A stretch of 64,000 nt of DNA from Legionella qingyii (GCF_003184185.1 NZ_QHJG01000019.1:1-64000), one strand, 5' to 3'; shown: positions 1 through 9,423, numbered from the stretch's first letter. The notes: generated by a model from the sequence alone, not told the origin. Numbers and translations are program-made.

Positions 1-22
1 AATTATTCTTTTTTTAAAAATA

Positions 23-105
23 ATGGTCACTTATTGTGACCATCTCTCAGGCATAAAGCGCGGGAAAGAGGAGGAATTAAATGAAATGTCAACAGGCTCT
101 AGCCT
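23..105 (+). repeat. dispersed repeat, copy A
   Basis: The stretch holds a short hairpin (8-bp arms at 23-30 and 36-43) followed by a block that recurs almost unchanged, inverted, at about 49885-49935, and partly at 57447-57530. It ends on the stop codon of the pit gene, so it lies at the 3' end of a gene like the other two copies. I infer a small dispersed palindromic repeat that may act as a transcript end; no T-tract of a classical terminator is obvious on the gene's strand. Confidence 0.6.
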
Positions 106-1352
106 AAAAAGAAATGTAATGCCTTGTAAGCTAGAATAGTTAAAATGGACGCTGCGGGTAATGTTAAAACCCATGACATGAAGATGTTGCGAATTACAAT
201 CAGATTTAACGCACCAATACCTCGTGCCAACCCAACCCCAAGAACAGCACCAACTAATGTTTGCGTTGCTGAAACTGGAATACCTGTACTTGTTGCTACT
301 ACAACAGTTGTTGCGGCGGAAAGCGTTGCTGCAAAGGCGCGGCTGGGGGTGAGTGCTGTGATAGAGCTACCTACGGTTTCAATGACTTTTCTACCATACA
401 TAAGAAGGCCTGTAATTACACCAACACAACCTAGTAAGATAATCCATGCAGGGTAATTATTGGCATTAAAAACTTGATGTGAATTCATGATCAAGCTGTA
501 GATGATTGAAAGTGGTCCCACGGCTAAGGCTACGTCATTGGATCCATGTGCAAAAGCCATCGCGCAAGCCGTCATAGCCATAAGAACAGCAAAATATTTT
601 TCAACTTGTATAAATCGTTCTCTGCGTCTTATTCTATGGTGTTCCGGAATGCGTTTAATAAATACCATTCCAATAATTGTAATAATAATGCTGGTTGCCA
701 AAGTAACAGCCAGATTTTGCTTGAAATTCAGGTGAATATGAAAATTATTAAGTCCCTTAAATACAGTGATAAAAGACAAAATCGAACCAATGAGGAAAAG
801 ATAAATAGGAATATATAATTTAGCTTTGGCTAGCGGGTTACTTTTAACAAAAATAGTTTGTTGAATACTGGTAAATAATATATAAGCAGTGATCCCTGAA
901 ATCATTGGGGACGTAACCCAGCTTACGGCAATGCGACTTACTTGATTCCAATGAATTGCTTGAGGTCCTAATACTACGGCGCCAAAACCTACCATTGAAC
1001 CGACTAAAGCATTAGTAATAGAAACAGGAACTCCTAGATAGCTCGCAAGATTCATCCAGATTGTGCAAGCTAATAAAACACCCAACATGCCTTCTATAAG
1101 GATTAGTGGTTGTCCAGAGAGTTCACTGGAGTTAATAATCCCATCTCGCATAGTTTCGGTAACACCAGTTCCACCTAAAAAGGCACCAGCAAATTCAAAA
1201 AATATGGCGATTAACATCGCTTGCTTGACGGTAACGGCTTTTGAGCCCATTGTAGTACTCATGACATTGGCTAAATCATTAGCGCCAACACCCCAAGTCA
1301 TCAAAAAACACAAAATGACAGCTGTAAGAAGATAAATAATTGAATAATCCAT
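99..1352 (-). CDS. pit: Pit-family inorganic phosphate transporter
   Basis: This 417-residue protein of about ten membrane segments belongs to the PHO4/Pit family, which imports phosphate (often as a metal-phosphate complex) with protons or sodium across the inner membrane. The two family signatures are visible: GANDLANV at residues 23-30 and a second, AHGSNDVALAVG, in the C-terminal half, reflecting the internal duplication. Its start is 9 bases after the end of the DUF47 gene on the same strand, the usual Pit partner, so the two form an operon. Length is normal and no key residue is missing. Sodium or proton dependence cannot be read from the sequence. Confidence 0.93.
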   Translation of the reverse strand: MDYSIIYLLTAVILCFLMTWGVGANDLANVMSTTMGSKAVTVKQAMLIAIFFEFAGAFLGGTGVTETMRDGIINSSELSGQPLILIEGMLGVLLACTIWMNLASYLGVPVSITNALVGSMVGFGAVVLGPQAIHWNQVSRIAVSWVTSPMISGITAYILFTSIQQTIFVKSNPLAKAKLYIPIYLFLIGSILSFITVFKGLNNFHIHLNFKQNLAVTLATSIIITIIGMVFIKRIPEHHRIRRRERFIQVEKYFAVLMAMTACAMAFAHGSNDVALAVGPLSIIYSLIMNSHQVFNANNYPAWIILLGCVGVITGLLMYGRKVIETVGSSITALTPSRAFAATLSAATTVVVATSTGIPVSATQTLVGAVLGVGLARGIGALNLIVIRNIFMSWVLTLPAASILTILAYKALHFFLG

Positions 1353-1361
1353 AGAACTTGA

Positions 1362-2033
1362 CTACCGGGCTATTAGAATTTGAAGACGACTACCCACATG
1401 TTGAGCGCCATCGGCTAAATCATCAATCCATTGGACCAATTTGTACAGAAAAATTGCATCAATTGCAGATAAATCTTTTTCGATTTCAAAAATACGATGT
1501 CTGATATCTGCTAGGCGTTCATCACTGTCATGTTCAATCTCATAAAGCGTTAAGATCATTTCTTCAACGATCTTCACTTCAGAGCCCCTGAAACCTGTCT
1601 CTAGTAATTCATCTAATTCATTGATTGCTTTACAAGCTTGTTTTGATGCGTCCAGACATCGACTTAAAAAAGGCATAAAAATGGGAACTATCGTTTCTGG
1701 GATAGTCATTTGTCTACTAATGATCAGTATTGCAATGTCTTCCGCTTTATTCGCGATGAAATCCTGGGCGTTAAGCAGCTCAAGCAGGTCAGTACGAGAA
1801 ACAGGAAGGAAAAGTCCAGTAGGCAAATGAAGGCGTAGATCCCGTTTGATTAAATCAGCTTCTTTTTCAAGGGAAATTATTTTTTCCTTTATTTTATTGG
1901 CTGTCGTCCAGTCCTTTTTTAGGATCGCTTCAAAAAATGGGTAGAGCTGTTTGGCACATTGGTGCACTTTTCGCATGTGTTGTTCTATCGGTCTTATTGG
2001 TGAAGGACCAAACATATTAAATATGCTACCCAT
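1362..2033 (-). CDS. DUF47/PhoU-like protein, Pit accessory regulator
   Basis: A 223-residue soluble, mostly helical protein of the DUF47 (TIGR00153, PhoU-like) family. It has heptad-like charged helices throughout and no signal peptide or membrane segment. Members are nearly always encoded directly upstream of a Pit transporter and are thought to modulate phosphate uptake; here only 9 bases separate the two genes, and this gene is first in the pair. The function is inferred from family and neighbourhood; the biochemical role of DUF47 proteins is not well defined. Confidence 0.9.
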   Translation of the reverse strand: MGSIFNMFGPSPIRPIEQHMRKVHQCAKQLYPFFEAILKKDWTTANKIKEKIISLEKEADLIKRDLRLHLPTGLFLPVSRTDLLELLNAQDFIANKAEDIAILIISRQMTIPETIVPIFMPFLSRCLDASKQACKAINELDELLETGFRGSEVKIVEEMILTLYEIEHDSDERLADIRHRIFEIEKDLSAIDAIFLYKLVQWIDDLADGAQHVGSRLQILIAR

Positions 2034-2158
2034 GATGTTCGCATCTCTTAAGCAAATTGTTAGGAATTATACCCAAACTTTTTCAGGAACAAAACTATTG
2101 AATTGCAGTTCATGAATTTTTTCGTTGTATTCTTTGATTTTTCAGGTTGAAAAATAAA

Positions 2159-2213
2159 AATATTTTCAATTTGCTGCAATGATTTTTTATATTGGTCTAC
2201 AATTGAAAATATT
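2159..2213. repeat. 13-bp inverted repeat upstream of the secretin-N-like gene
   Basis: Arms AATATTTTCAATT at 2159-2171 and its exact reverse complement at 2201-2213 are separated by 29 bases. It sits in the 238-base gap between the divergent DUF47 and 2272 genes, so it may be an operator or a chance AT-rich palindrome. Confidence 0.4.
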
Positions 2214-2271
2214 AGGGTTTACCACAATAAGTTTTCTTAATCAGTGATGAAATAGGAACAAGGAGCTCAGG

Positions 2272-3012
2272 ATGAAGCGATTTTGGCTAATAGGATTATT
2301 GTTGTTAGCAAATAACGTATTTTCCCAAACGATTACCAAGGTAATTGAATTGCATTATGTTCCGGTCCAAAAAGTTATCCAATTAGTACAACCTTTGCTG
2401 CAACCTGGAGAAAAAATAAGTGGCTCTGATCAAACCTTAGTCGTTCAAGTTTCGCCCCAAACACTAACCCAAATTAGAACTGTATTACATCAAATCGACG
2501 TACCTCCAGTAACATTTAATATTTCTATCTATCAAGGTGATCCGAATTGGCTCAGTGCACAAAATGAAAATTCTGTAACCTATAGTTCAAACTCTCCGGC
2601 GGAAGCCAAACGCACACAATCGGTTAAAGTCATGAATGGTGAATCTGCCTTTGTATCTACTGATCAAGAAGTACCCATCATTACTGCTGTAGGTGCAGGA
2701 TTTTTTACAGGAATCGCTTACCAACAACATCAAATCAAAAATGGTTTATTGGTCCAGCCAGTCATGCGTGGATCACAAGTTGAATTAAAGTTGCGTCGTG
2801 TGCGTGAACAGCAAGACCCGGCTGGTGACCAACAATTTGATAATCAAAATATAGATACGACATTAATGGTTCCATTAAATAAGTGGGTTTCATTGGGGAG
2901 TCCAGAGGGAACGCAGGATACGGATTCATCCTCGGTTTCATATACAGCAGGAAGGCCGTTTTCTCAACAAGCAACGCTATATGTAAAGGTTTCAGTGGCA
3001 GGTAATCTTTAA
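2272..3012 (+). CDS. exported secretin-N-domain-like protein
   Basis: A 246-residue protein with a clear Sec signal peptide (hydrophobic residues 5-16, cleavage near VFS-QT). Residues about 20-80 resemble the short N0/N1 repeat of type II secretion and pilus secretins: I-x-L-x-Y-V-P motif, a run through LVQPLLQPGEKISG, and a closing IRTVLHQID. The C-terminal two thirds is beta-rich and has no secretin pore domain. It therefore looks like a free-standing periplasmic N-domain rather than a truncated outer membrane channel; similar small proteins occur in Legionella. A good RBS (AAGGAG) precedes the ATG. The gene stands alone, diverging from the phosphate genes. Function is unknown. Confidence 0.75.
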   Translation: MKRFWLIGLLLLANNVFSQTITKVIELHYVPVQKVIQLVQPLLQPGEKISGSDQTLVVQVSPQTLTQIRTVLHQIDVPPVTFNISIYQGDPNWLSAQNENSVTYSSNSPAEAKRTQSVKVMNGESAFVSTDQEVPIITAVGAGFFTGIAYQQHQIKNGLLVQPVMRGSQVELKLRRVREQQDPAGDQQFDNQNIDTTLMVPLNKWVSLGSPEGTQDTDSSSVSYTAGRPFSQQATLYVKVSVAGNL

Positions 3013-3091
3013 AATAACTGAATAAAAATTAAACATCTGGTGTATAATTAATATAGCAGCATATAAATCAACTGACCTTTATGGAGGGCTC

Positions 3092-3655
3092 ATGGCAATT
3101 ATAAGCTCCTTGGCTAATCACTTGCTGGTCGCAATGCCGTCCCTAAATGATCCTAATTTTGAACGAACGGTAATTTATGTTTGTGAACACCATGAGCAAG
3201 GCTCGGTGGGCTTAATTATAAATCGCCCCATGCAATTCCCTTTATCAATTGTTTTTGAACAATTACATATCGAACCGGTTCGTACAGAGCAAAACCGCTT
3301 ACCGTTAATGTTTGGCGGCCCCGTGCAACCAGAGAGAGGATTTGTTATTCATAAACAACTTGGAGGGTGGCGTTCCAGTTTGTTTTTGCAAGATGAGGTG
3401 ACGGTAACCACATCAAATGATATTATTCGCGCCATTGCAGAAGATAAAGGGCCTAAAGATGTTTTAATTACTTTAGGTTATGCTGGATGGGTTGAGCATC
3501 AACTAGAAAAAGAAATTCTAGAGAATACATGGTTAGTTTGCCCATACCGCTCAGAAATTCTGTATGAGGTGCCCTTCGAAGATCGTTGGGAATATGCAGG
3601 ATCCACTTTAGGGATCAAAATGAGTCAACTTAGTTCAAATATCGGCCATGCCTAG
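3092..3655 (+). CDS. algH: YqgE/AlgH family protein
   Basis: A 187-residue cytoplasmic protein of the UPF0301 (YqgE/AlgH, DUF179) family. It shows the family opening LVAMPSLNDPNFERTV, the GLIINRPM segment and the FGGPVQPERGFV block. In Pseudomonas AlgH affects alginate genes, but the molecular activity is not established. A strong RBS (GGAGG) precedes the start. Its stop overlaps the ruvX start by 8 bases, the common algH-ruvX-pyrB order of gammaproteobacteria. Confidence 0.94.
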   Translation: MAIISSLANHLLVAMPSLNDPNFERTVIYVCEHHEQGSVGLIINRPMQFPLSIVFEQLHIEPVRTEQNRLPLMFGGPVQPERGFVIHKQLGGWRSSLFLQDEVTVTTSNDIIRAIAEDKGPKDVLITLGYAGWVEHQLEKEILENTWLVCPYRSEILYEVPFEDRWEYAGSTLGIKMSQLSSNIGHA

Positions 3656-4067
3656 TCCTGTTTTCTTAGGTTTTGATTTTGGTTATAAGCGCATCGGTCT
3701 TGCTGTGGGGCAGCAATTAACGTGTAGTGCATCTCCTCTTGCGACCCTCAATGCTCGTCTGGGCGTCCCTGATTGGAATGCAGTTGCCAAAGTTATTGCT
3801 GAATGGTCACCCCAAGGATTAATTGTTGGTATTCCCACGTGTATTGATGGCAGTGAATTATATACAACGTCTGCTGCGCGTCGGTTTGCTAAAGAATTAC
3901 GCAAGCGATTTTCTTTGCCGGTTCATTTGGTTGATGAGCGACTCTCAACAGTTGAGGCTAGAGAGCAATTGTTTGCACAAGGTGGGTATCGTAAAATCAA
4001 ACAATCTGAGGTAGATAGTATAGCGGCTTGTGTTATACTTGAGCAATGGCTGCAATATCCTGAATAG
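3648..4067 (+). CDS. ruvX: Holliday junction resolvase-like RuvX (YqgF)
   Basis: A 139-residue protein with an RNase H-like fold. The first-strand motif DFGYKRIGLAVG (residues 9-20) carries the catalytic Asp, and VDERLST holds the conserved acidic residue in the middle. The family is implicated in pre-16S rRNA 5' end processing and in Holliday junction handling. It overlaps algH by 8 bases, which suggests translational coupling, and precedes pyrB by 174 bases. Length is typical. Confidence 0.94.
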   Translation: MPSPVFLGFDFGYKRIGLAVGQQLTCSASPLATLNARLGVPDWNAVAKVIAEWSPQGLIVGIPTCIDGSELYTTSAARRFAKELRKRFSLPVHLVDERLSTVEAREQLFAQGGYRKIKQSEVDSIAACVILEQWLQYPE

Positions 4068-4241
4068 GGACTGCTTCCATTTCTACTATCATGGCCTAAA
4101 TGATCTGAATTTTTGTACTTCGGCGTTCACATATTTCATCTATGTTGCGTTTCGATGCTTGAAAATCAGGCTGGGCCCAATCTGGCGAAATGGAAAAGAC
4201 TCTAGACTCCTGGTGGTTAAGTTAAAAGAGATAAGGGTTTT

Positions 4242-5138
4242 ATGAATCATTTTTTAGAAATTAGTCAATTATCACGACAACAGATTGAGTCTTTACTGCA
4301 ACGCGCGGTTTATTTCAAACACCATAACCAATATCCTTCATATGCACAACATACGGTAGCGAATTTGTTTTATGAAAACAGTACCCGCACTCGTGTGAGT
4401 TTTGAATTGGCTGCAAATCGTTTATCTATGCCAGTAATCAATTTGGATTTACAAAGCTCTTCTGAAACCAAGGGAGAGATTATTGAAGACACAATACGTA
4501 CCTTGGCTGCTATGGGAATTAAGTATTTTGTAATTCGTCATTCGCAAGATGGGTTACAACAAGATTTAGCGCGTCAAATAGGGGATGGCATTCATATAAT
4601 TAATGCCGGCGATGGCACTCATGCTCACCCAAGTCAAGCGTTGCTTGATATGATGACGATCCTTGAACAAAAACCACGATTGGAGCAATTAAAAATAGCA
4701 ATCCTGGGTAATATCAGGCATTCACGTGTTGCCAATTCATTTCAATGCATTTGCGCACAACTAGGGGTAGGTGAACTTGTTTTAGTCGCCCCAGAACTTT
4801 GGCAGCCGAAGACGTTGCATTATGGACGGGTAACTCAGGATTTACAAGATGGATTAACTGAAGCCGATGTCGTGATTTGTTTGCGGGTACAGCGTGAGCG
4901 TTTATTGGAGTCCGATCATTTTGATCTCGATTCTTATCGACGTGATTTTGCTTTAACAAAGGAAAATCTAGTTTATACTAAATCGGATGTGATGGTGATG
5001 CACCCGGGCCCTATAAATCGTGGTGTTGAAATAGACAGTGATGTGGCAGATGGGCCCAACTCCTTTATATTAAATCAAGTTGCTAATGGTGTTTTTGTAC
5101 GTATGGCAATTTTTGATGCATTATGTAATCAAAGGTAG
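4242..5138 (+). CDS. pyrB: aspartate carbamoyltransferase catalytic subunit
   Basis: A 298-residue enzyme that joins carbamoyl phosphate and L-aspartate in the second step of pyrimidine synthesis. The carbamoyl phosphate loop is seen as FYENSTRTRVSFE, then HPSQALLDM and the C-terminal HPGPINRGVE. No regulatory pyrI gene follows, so this is the non-PyrI type found with algH-ruvX. The 174-base leader before it has no clear attenuator hairpin with a U-run; a GATAAGGG RBS precedes the ATG. Confidence 0.96.
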   Translation: MNHFLEISQLSRQQIESLLQRAVYFKHHNQYPSYAQHTVANLFYENSTRTRVSFELAANRLSMPVINLDLQSSSETKGEIIEDTIRTLAAMGIKYFVIRHSQDGLQQDLARQIGDGIHIINAGDGTHAHPSQALLDMMTILEQKPRLEQLKIAILGNIRHSRVANSFQCICAQLGVGELVLVAPELWQPKTLHYGRVTQDLQDGLTEADVVICLRVQRERLLESDHFDLDSYRRDFALTKENLVYTKSDVMVMHPGPINRGVEIDSDVADGPNSFILNQVANGVFVRMAIFDALCNQR

Positions 5139-5199
5139 TATTGTTGAGAAGCTGCAGCGGAAGTGCAATTTAATATGGAACTAGTCAAGGATATATTTG

Positions 5200-6519
5200 A
5201 TGAGTCGTTGTTATAGGAAAATATGCATTCTACTGCTGCTGAGCTTTTATTGTTTGCTTTCCTATTTTATTTTTAAGCATTACCAACGAATCGATTTTTC
5301 TTCTTTTTATTTATCATCCCAGGCTTTTTTAAAGGGCGAAAATCCTTATATAAATTTTTTTACTACTTATTTGTCTTCTGTAAAGATATTACCTGCCAAT
5401 TTAAATCCTCCATTTGTTTTGTGGAGCTTTAGTTTTTTGACTCATTTCAGCTATTCAAATGCATTACTGTTCTGGTTTTTCTTTTCTTTTATTTTGGGAA
5501 TAATTGGTATCACCATTACATTTTATTATGCTTTTTCCATGCGATTTTTGCAGAAGAATTATGTAAATCTATACCTACTTTATTTCGCATTTTTTCCGAC
5601 CTTAATGAATTTTGTTACTCAGCAGTTTGGCTGCATTTTATTGTTTTTCATCATGCTGGGTTATTATTTTTATTTGAATCGGCGTGACTATTTTGCAGGG
5701 ATATTATGGGGCATTATTATTGCGATTAAATTGTTTCCTGGACTGTTATTTTTCTATGTTTTAAAACAACGCCGTCAACGTGTTCTTCTGAGCATGTTCG
5801 TTACACTCTTAATTGCCGTATTTATTCCCACGCTGGTTTATGGTCCAGTGATTTATAATCAATATTTCAAAATGATGAGTAATGTATTTTGGTATGGTGA
5901 TGATTGGAATGCTTCAATTTATGGTTTTATTTTTCGTCTATTTTTTGGTGGCGAAATACTCCCTAATATGTCGTATTTAGTACCAATAAATCTTGTTTAT
6001 GGCATTTTATTTGTTATGTTACTTTTATGGTATTGGCAAAATCTCGGACCAACTGATAACGATCGGATAAACCATCAGCCTTTTTGCTTGACTCTGGCTA
6101 TGATGTTACTTATGAGTCCTTTTGGTTGGGTTTATTATTTTCCTTTATTAATTTTGCCCATGACACTTATTTGGTTTGCAGCCTTAGAGAAACAAAATAC
6201 TCCTACAAAAACAATGATTATTTGGCTTTTATGTCTTTTTCTCATCAATTTTCCTGTTGATTATGTGAACAGTAAAGAAATGCATAATTTACTGGTACGA
6301 ATTAGTTTTTTTTCCACCTTTTTTTATGGTTTATTACTTATAATTTATCTTTTAGTTCAAAGAAAAGAAATCTATGGAAATAATGAAATACAGTGTGATG
6401 GAGTAAAGCATTACTCGATATCTGCAATAAACAGTATTTTTATATTTGGTGTGTTTGTTCCAATCATATATTACCTTGTGCGTTTGTTAAATTTGCATTT
6501 GAATTTAGGGTTACCCTAA
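5200..6519 (+). CDS. GT87-type polyprenol-phosphate glycosyltransferase-like membrane protein
   Basis: A 439-residue, very hydrophobic protein with 9-11 predicted membrane helices and many Phe, Leu and Tyr residues. The N-terminal loop contains FKHYQRIDFSSFY and GENPY, typical of the GT87 (DUF2029) family of GT-C glycosyltransferases, which use polyprenyl-phosphate sugars outside the inner membrane. The RBS AAGG at 5187 fits the ATG at 5200 better than an upstream TTG. The substrate is unknown. The family call is by pattern only; other GT-C families remain possible. It stands alone after pyrB. Confidence 0.7.
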   Translation: MSRCYRKICILLLLSFYCLLSYFIFKHYQRIDFSSFYLSSQAFLKGENPYINFFTTYLSSVKILPANLNPPFVLWSFSFLTHFSYSNALLFWFFFSFILGIIGITITFYYAFSMRFLQKNYVNLYLLYFAFFPTLMNFVTQQFGCILLFFIMLGYYFYLNRRDYFAGILWGIIIAIKLFPGLLFFYVLKQRRQRVLLSMFVTLLIAVFIPTLVYGPVIYNQYFKMMSNVFWYGDDWNASIYGFIFRLFFGGEILPNMSYLVPINLVYGILFVMLLLWYWQNLGPTDNDRINHQPFCLTLAMMLLMSPFGWVYYFPLLILPMTLIWFAALEKQNTPTKTMIIWLLCLFLINFPVDYVNSKEMHNLLVRISFFSTFFYGLLLIIYLLVQRKEIYGNNEIQCDGVKHYSISAINSIFIFGVFVPIIYYLVRLLNLHLNLGLP

Positions 6520-6532
6520 GTTCAAATGCAAA
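6492..6532. repeat. long inverted repeat over the 3' end of the GT87 gene
   Basis: Twelve exact bases (TTTGCATTTGAA) at 6492-6503 pair with 6521-6532, and the inner TTAGGG/CCCTAA continues the stem to a TTA loop with a single T/G mismatch that would wobble in RNA. The stop codon lies inside the hairpin. It lies between convergent genes and probably shapes transcript ends; neither side has a long U-run. Confidence 0.6.
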
Positions 6533-6587
6533 GAAGCAGTACTCAATGCACTTGAAACAGGAGCAAACTATTCTTAAACCTCTTGGA

Positions 6588-8105
6588 TTATAGAGTTCCT
6601 GGAGTAGATAAAGTATGTCTAAAGGACAATGCCTGTTGTAGATGAATTTTAGAAACCTGACTGCTTTCCTTCATATCCGCTATAGTGCGTGCAACTTTCA
6701 ATAAGCGATGATACCCTCGAGCAGAAAGTTTGAATTGCAGCATCGATTGACGTAAGAAATCTTGTTCTTGAGAACCTAATGCACAAATCTTTTCACAAAT
6801 GTTGGCGCTTAAATAGGCATTGAGACAATTTTGTCGCTCCTTTTGTATTGTTCGTACTTTGATAACGTGTTCTCGAATTATTTCACTTTGTTTAATAGGG
6901 TTAATATTCGGAGCAACTAATTCTTCCTGTGTTAGCGCTTGGACCGTGATATGCATATCAATGCGATCCAATAAAGGGGCTGAAATCTTCGCATGATAAC
7001 GCTTAATACGATCAGGGCTGCATAAGCAGTTTGCTTGAGGATTACCCCATTGTCCACATGGGCAAGGATTCATTGCTGCGATGAACTGAAATTGGGCGGG
7101 AAATTCTGTTTGCGCGGCGGCCCTTGAAATGCATATTGATCCTGATTCAAGCGGTTGTCTTAGAGTTTCTAGAACTTGCCGGTTAAATTCCGGTAATTCA
7201 TCAAGAAATAAAACCCCATGATGTGCTAGAGAGATTTCTCCTGGCTTAGGTGGGTTTCCTCCACCTACTAGAGATACCGGTGATGCAGTATGATGTGGGG
7301 CTCGAAAGGGCGGTGAACGCCATTCACTAAAGTCAGGTAATTTACCTCGTATGGAATTAATGACCACACACTCCAGGGCTTCTGTTTCAGATAATTGAGG
7401 TAGTAAGGTATTAAATCGCTTTGCTAACATCGTCTTGCCGCTTCCAGGAGCCCCACTTAGCAAAATACTGTGACCACCACACGCTGCAATTTCCATTGCT
7501 TTTTTCGCATGAAACTGTCCTTTGATATCAGACCAGTCCATCGTGTATTGTGTGGCGCATGACTCTGGCTTTGGTGGTAGGGGGTGCAATGAAGTTCCTT
7601 GGCAAAGGTAGCTGCATACTTCACGTAAATTGTTCGCACTATAAATGTTTTGATAGCCGGTTAATGAGGCCTCATGAGCATTAGCACTGGCAATAATCAG
7701 TAAACTTTCGTTTTTATATGCAGCTAATACCGCAGGAATAATAGCGGAAATACCTCGAAGTTCTCCACTTAAGGCAAGTTCTGCTATAAATTCATGGTTG
7801 GCCAGTTGATTTTTGGGAATTTGATTTGATGCCGCAAGAATTCCAAGAGCGATTGGTAAATCAAAACCACTTCCAGTTTTAGGTAAATCGGCCGGCCCCA
7901 GGTTCACGGTGATTTTGCGGCAGGGAAACTCAAACTGGCTATTAATAATCGCGGAACGAACTCGATCCTTGCTTTCTTTCACTGCAGTTTCGGCAAGGCC
8001 TACGATTGTAAATCCAGGTAAACCATTTGATAAATGAACTTCTACTGACACGGGTTGTGCCAATATCCCAACAGTACTACGTGTTTTAGTAAACGCCAGA
8101 TTCAT
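6588..8105 (-). CDS. comM: YifB/ComM family Mg-chelatase-like AAA+ ATPase
   Basis: A 505-residue protein. The N-terminal Lon-protease-like ChlI domain (residues 1-170) is followed by an AAA+ core with Walker A GAPGSGKT, Walker B VLFLDELPEF, and a zinc-ribbon-like cluster CPCGQWGNPQANCLC. ComM is a hexameric helicase that promotes branch migration during natural transformation. L. pneumophila is naturally competent, so the role fits. Length is normal for the family. The gene is downstream of ubiK on the same strand, 69 bases away. Confidence 0.94.
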   Translation of the reverse strand: MNLAFTKTRSTVGILAQPVSVEVHLSNGLPGFTIVGLAETAVKESKDRVRSAIINSQFEFPCRKITVNLGPADLPKTGSGFDLPIALGILAASNQIPKNQLANHEFIAELALSGELRGISAIIPAVLAAYKNESLLIIASANAHEASLTGYQNIYSANNLREVCSYLCQGTSLHPLPPKPESCATQYTMDWSDIKGQFHAKKAMEIAACGGHSILLSGAPGSGKTMLAKRFNTLLPQLSETEALECVVINSIRGKLPDFSEWRSPPFRAPHHTASPVSLVGGGNPPKPGEISLAHHGVLFLDELPEFNRQVLETLRQPLESGSICISRAAAQTEFPAQFQFIAAMNPCPCGQWGNPQANCLCSPDRIKRYHAKISAPLLDRIDMHITVQALTQEELVAPNINPIKQSEIIREHVIKVRTIQKERQNCLNAYLSANICEKICALGSQEQDFLRQSMLQFKLSARGYHRLLKVARTIADMKESSQVSKIHLQQALSFRHTLSTPGTL

Positions 8106-8174
8106 TGCTTATTCCTGTGATGTTGGACTAATTGAACGGCAAACCTTCCTATTGCCGCTTAAACTACTCTGTAA

Positions 8175-8432
8175 TTATTTTTGATCTTTATTAAGCTGGG
8201 TCATTAACATGTCGACTTGCTTTTGAAGTTGCTCTACTTTTTCACGAGTTCGCGCCAGAACTTTGGTTTGTACATCAAACTCTTCACGCGTAATAAGTTC
8301 CATATGAGAAAAGGTAGCTTGCAGTACTTCTTTAAATTTTTGTTGAATGTCTTTTTCAATATTTTGTAGACTTGGGGGAAGAGCTGAAAAAAGTTTTTTT
8401 GCTAAATCATCAAATTGTTTGGGGTCGAACAT
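8175..8432 (-). CDS. ubiK: ubiquinone biosynthesis accessory factor UbiK
   Basis: An 85-residue protein of the UbiK/YqiC (BMFP) family. The N-terminal part is amphipathic (MFDPKQFDDLAKKLFSALP) and the C-terminal third is a coiled coil (LARTREKVEQLQKQVDML). UbiK trimers assist the UbiJ/COQ9 lipid-binding complex in aerobic ubiquinone synthesis. I place the start at 8432 because GGAG lies five bases upstream; a GTG at 8438 would add two residues. Confidence 0.88.
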   Translation of the reverse strand: MFDPKQFDDLAKKLFSALPPSLQNIEKDIQQKFKEVLQATFSHMELITREEFDVQTKVLARTREKVEQLQKQVDMLMTQLNKDQK

Positions 8433-8494
8433 AATCACTCCATGTTTGGTTTTGCAAAGAGTCTAACAAAAGTATAATCACAGCGGAATATATT

Positions 8495-8836
8495 ATGAAA
8501 ATGATTATGGCAATTATTAAGCCTTTTAAATTAGATGATGTTCATGAGGCGTTAATGGAAATTGGAGTACCGGGAATAACCATTTCTGAAACACGGGGTT
8601 TTGGGCGACAAAAAGGGCACACTGAATTATATCGTGGGGCTGAATATGTAGTAGATTTTCTTCCCAAAATTAAAATTGAACTCGCATTACCAGACGATAT
8701 GGTTGAAGCTGCAATTGAAGCAATTTGCAAGTCTGCATATACCGGTAAGATAGGGGATGGCAAAATCTTTGTTTATGAATTGCAACAAGTAGTTCGTGTG
8801 CGTACCGGGGAGATCAATGCAGATGCTTTAACCTAA
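8495..8836 (+). CDS. glnB: nitrogen regulatory protein P-II
   Basis: A 113-residue PII signalling protein that senses 2-oxoglutarate, ATP/ADP and, through uridylylation, glutamine. The T-loop contains YRGAEYVVDF with the modifiable Tyr, and the B-loop TGKIGDGKIFV binds nucleotide. GlnB versus GlnK cannot be fixed by sequence; there is no amtB next to it, which favours GlnB. The gene diverges from ubiK and ends 8 bases before the convergent 5-FCL gene. Confidence 0.94.
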   Translation: MKMIMAIIKPFKLDDVHEALMEIGVPGITISETRGFGRQKGHTELYRGAEYVVDFLPKIKIELALPDDMVEAAIEAICKSAYTGKIGDGKIFVYELQQVVRVRTGEINADALT

Positions 8837-8844
8837 AACTAGAG

Positions 8845-9423
8845 TCATCCACCATACCAATAAATGGCACGTTGGGTTATTACGGCGTTAAGCTGAATAT
8901 CCCAAGGTTCTGGTTCGAGGTACTCATCAACACGCTGAAATTGGTACGCTACGCCAAATAAGGGACAATTCTCTTTGCCTTTGAACGTTCGATCGTAATA
9001 ACCAGCACCCATGCCAAGACGATTACACCGTACGTCAAAAGCAACTAACGGAATTAAGGCCAAATCCAATTTTTCTACAGGGATTGCTAAATCAGCACTA
9101 ACATTAGGCTCAGAAATCCCATAGCGATTCTTTTGAAAAGGGGTATCTGTTGTTGCAGGTAAAAAAGAAAGGGTTAAATCTTCATTGAGGACAGGAAAAT
9201 AACAGATTTTTCCTTGTAAGAGCGCATTTTTCCATAGTTCATCTAAATCGATTTCGCCATTTACCGCAAAATAAAGTGCTATATGCTGGGCATTACGATA
9301 TTGTTCCAGCAAGCGAATGCGGGTACATACTTGACTTGAAGCTGTGGCGCGATACGAAACAGATATCTTGGAGCGTATTTGTTTCATCGTATCTCTTAAA
9401 GCCTTCTTGATGTAATCTTCCAT
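8845..9423 (-). CDS. fau: 5-formyltetrahydrofolate cyclo-ligase
   Basis: A 192-residue enzyme of the YgfA/5-FCL family that converts 5-formyl-THF to 5,10-methenyl-THF using ATP. The family signature is seen near the C-terminus: LIPLVAFD followed by RLGMGAGYYDR (the phosphate-binding GxGxGYYD loop). In many gammaproteobacteria 6S RNA lies directly upstream; I looked in the 223-base gap upstream and could not see one. Confidence 0.93.
   Translation of the reverse strand: MEDYIKKALRDTMKQIRSKISVSYRATASSQVCTRIRLLEQYRNAQHIALYFAVNGEIDLDELWKNALLQGKICYFPVLNEDLTLSFLPATTDTPFQKNRYGISEPNVSADLAIPVEKLDLALIPLVAFDVRCNRLGMGAGYYDRTFKGKENCPLFGVAYQFQRVDEYLEPEPWDIQLNAVITQRAIYWYGG

Noticed and set aside
4030..4245. 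71-codon frame ending with an ATGA overlap on pyrB
   Set aside because: It begins inside ruvX, has no RBS or family features, and its composition is not protein-like; the overlap is probably chance.
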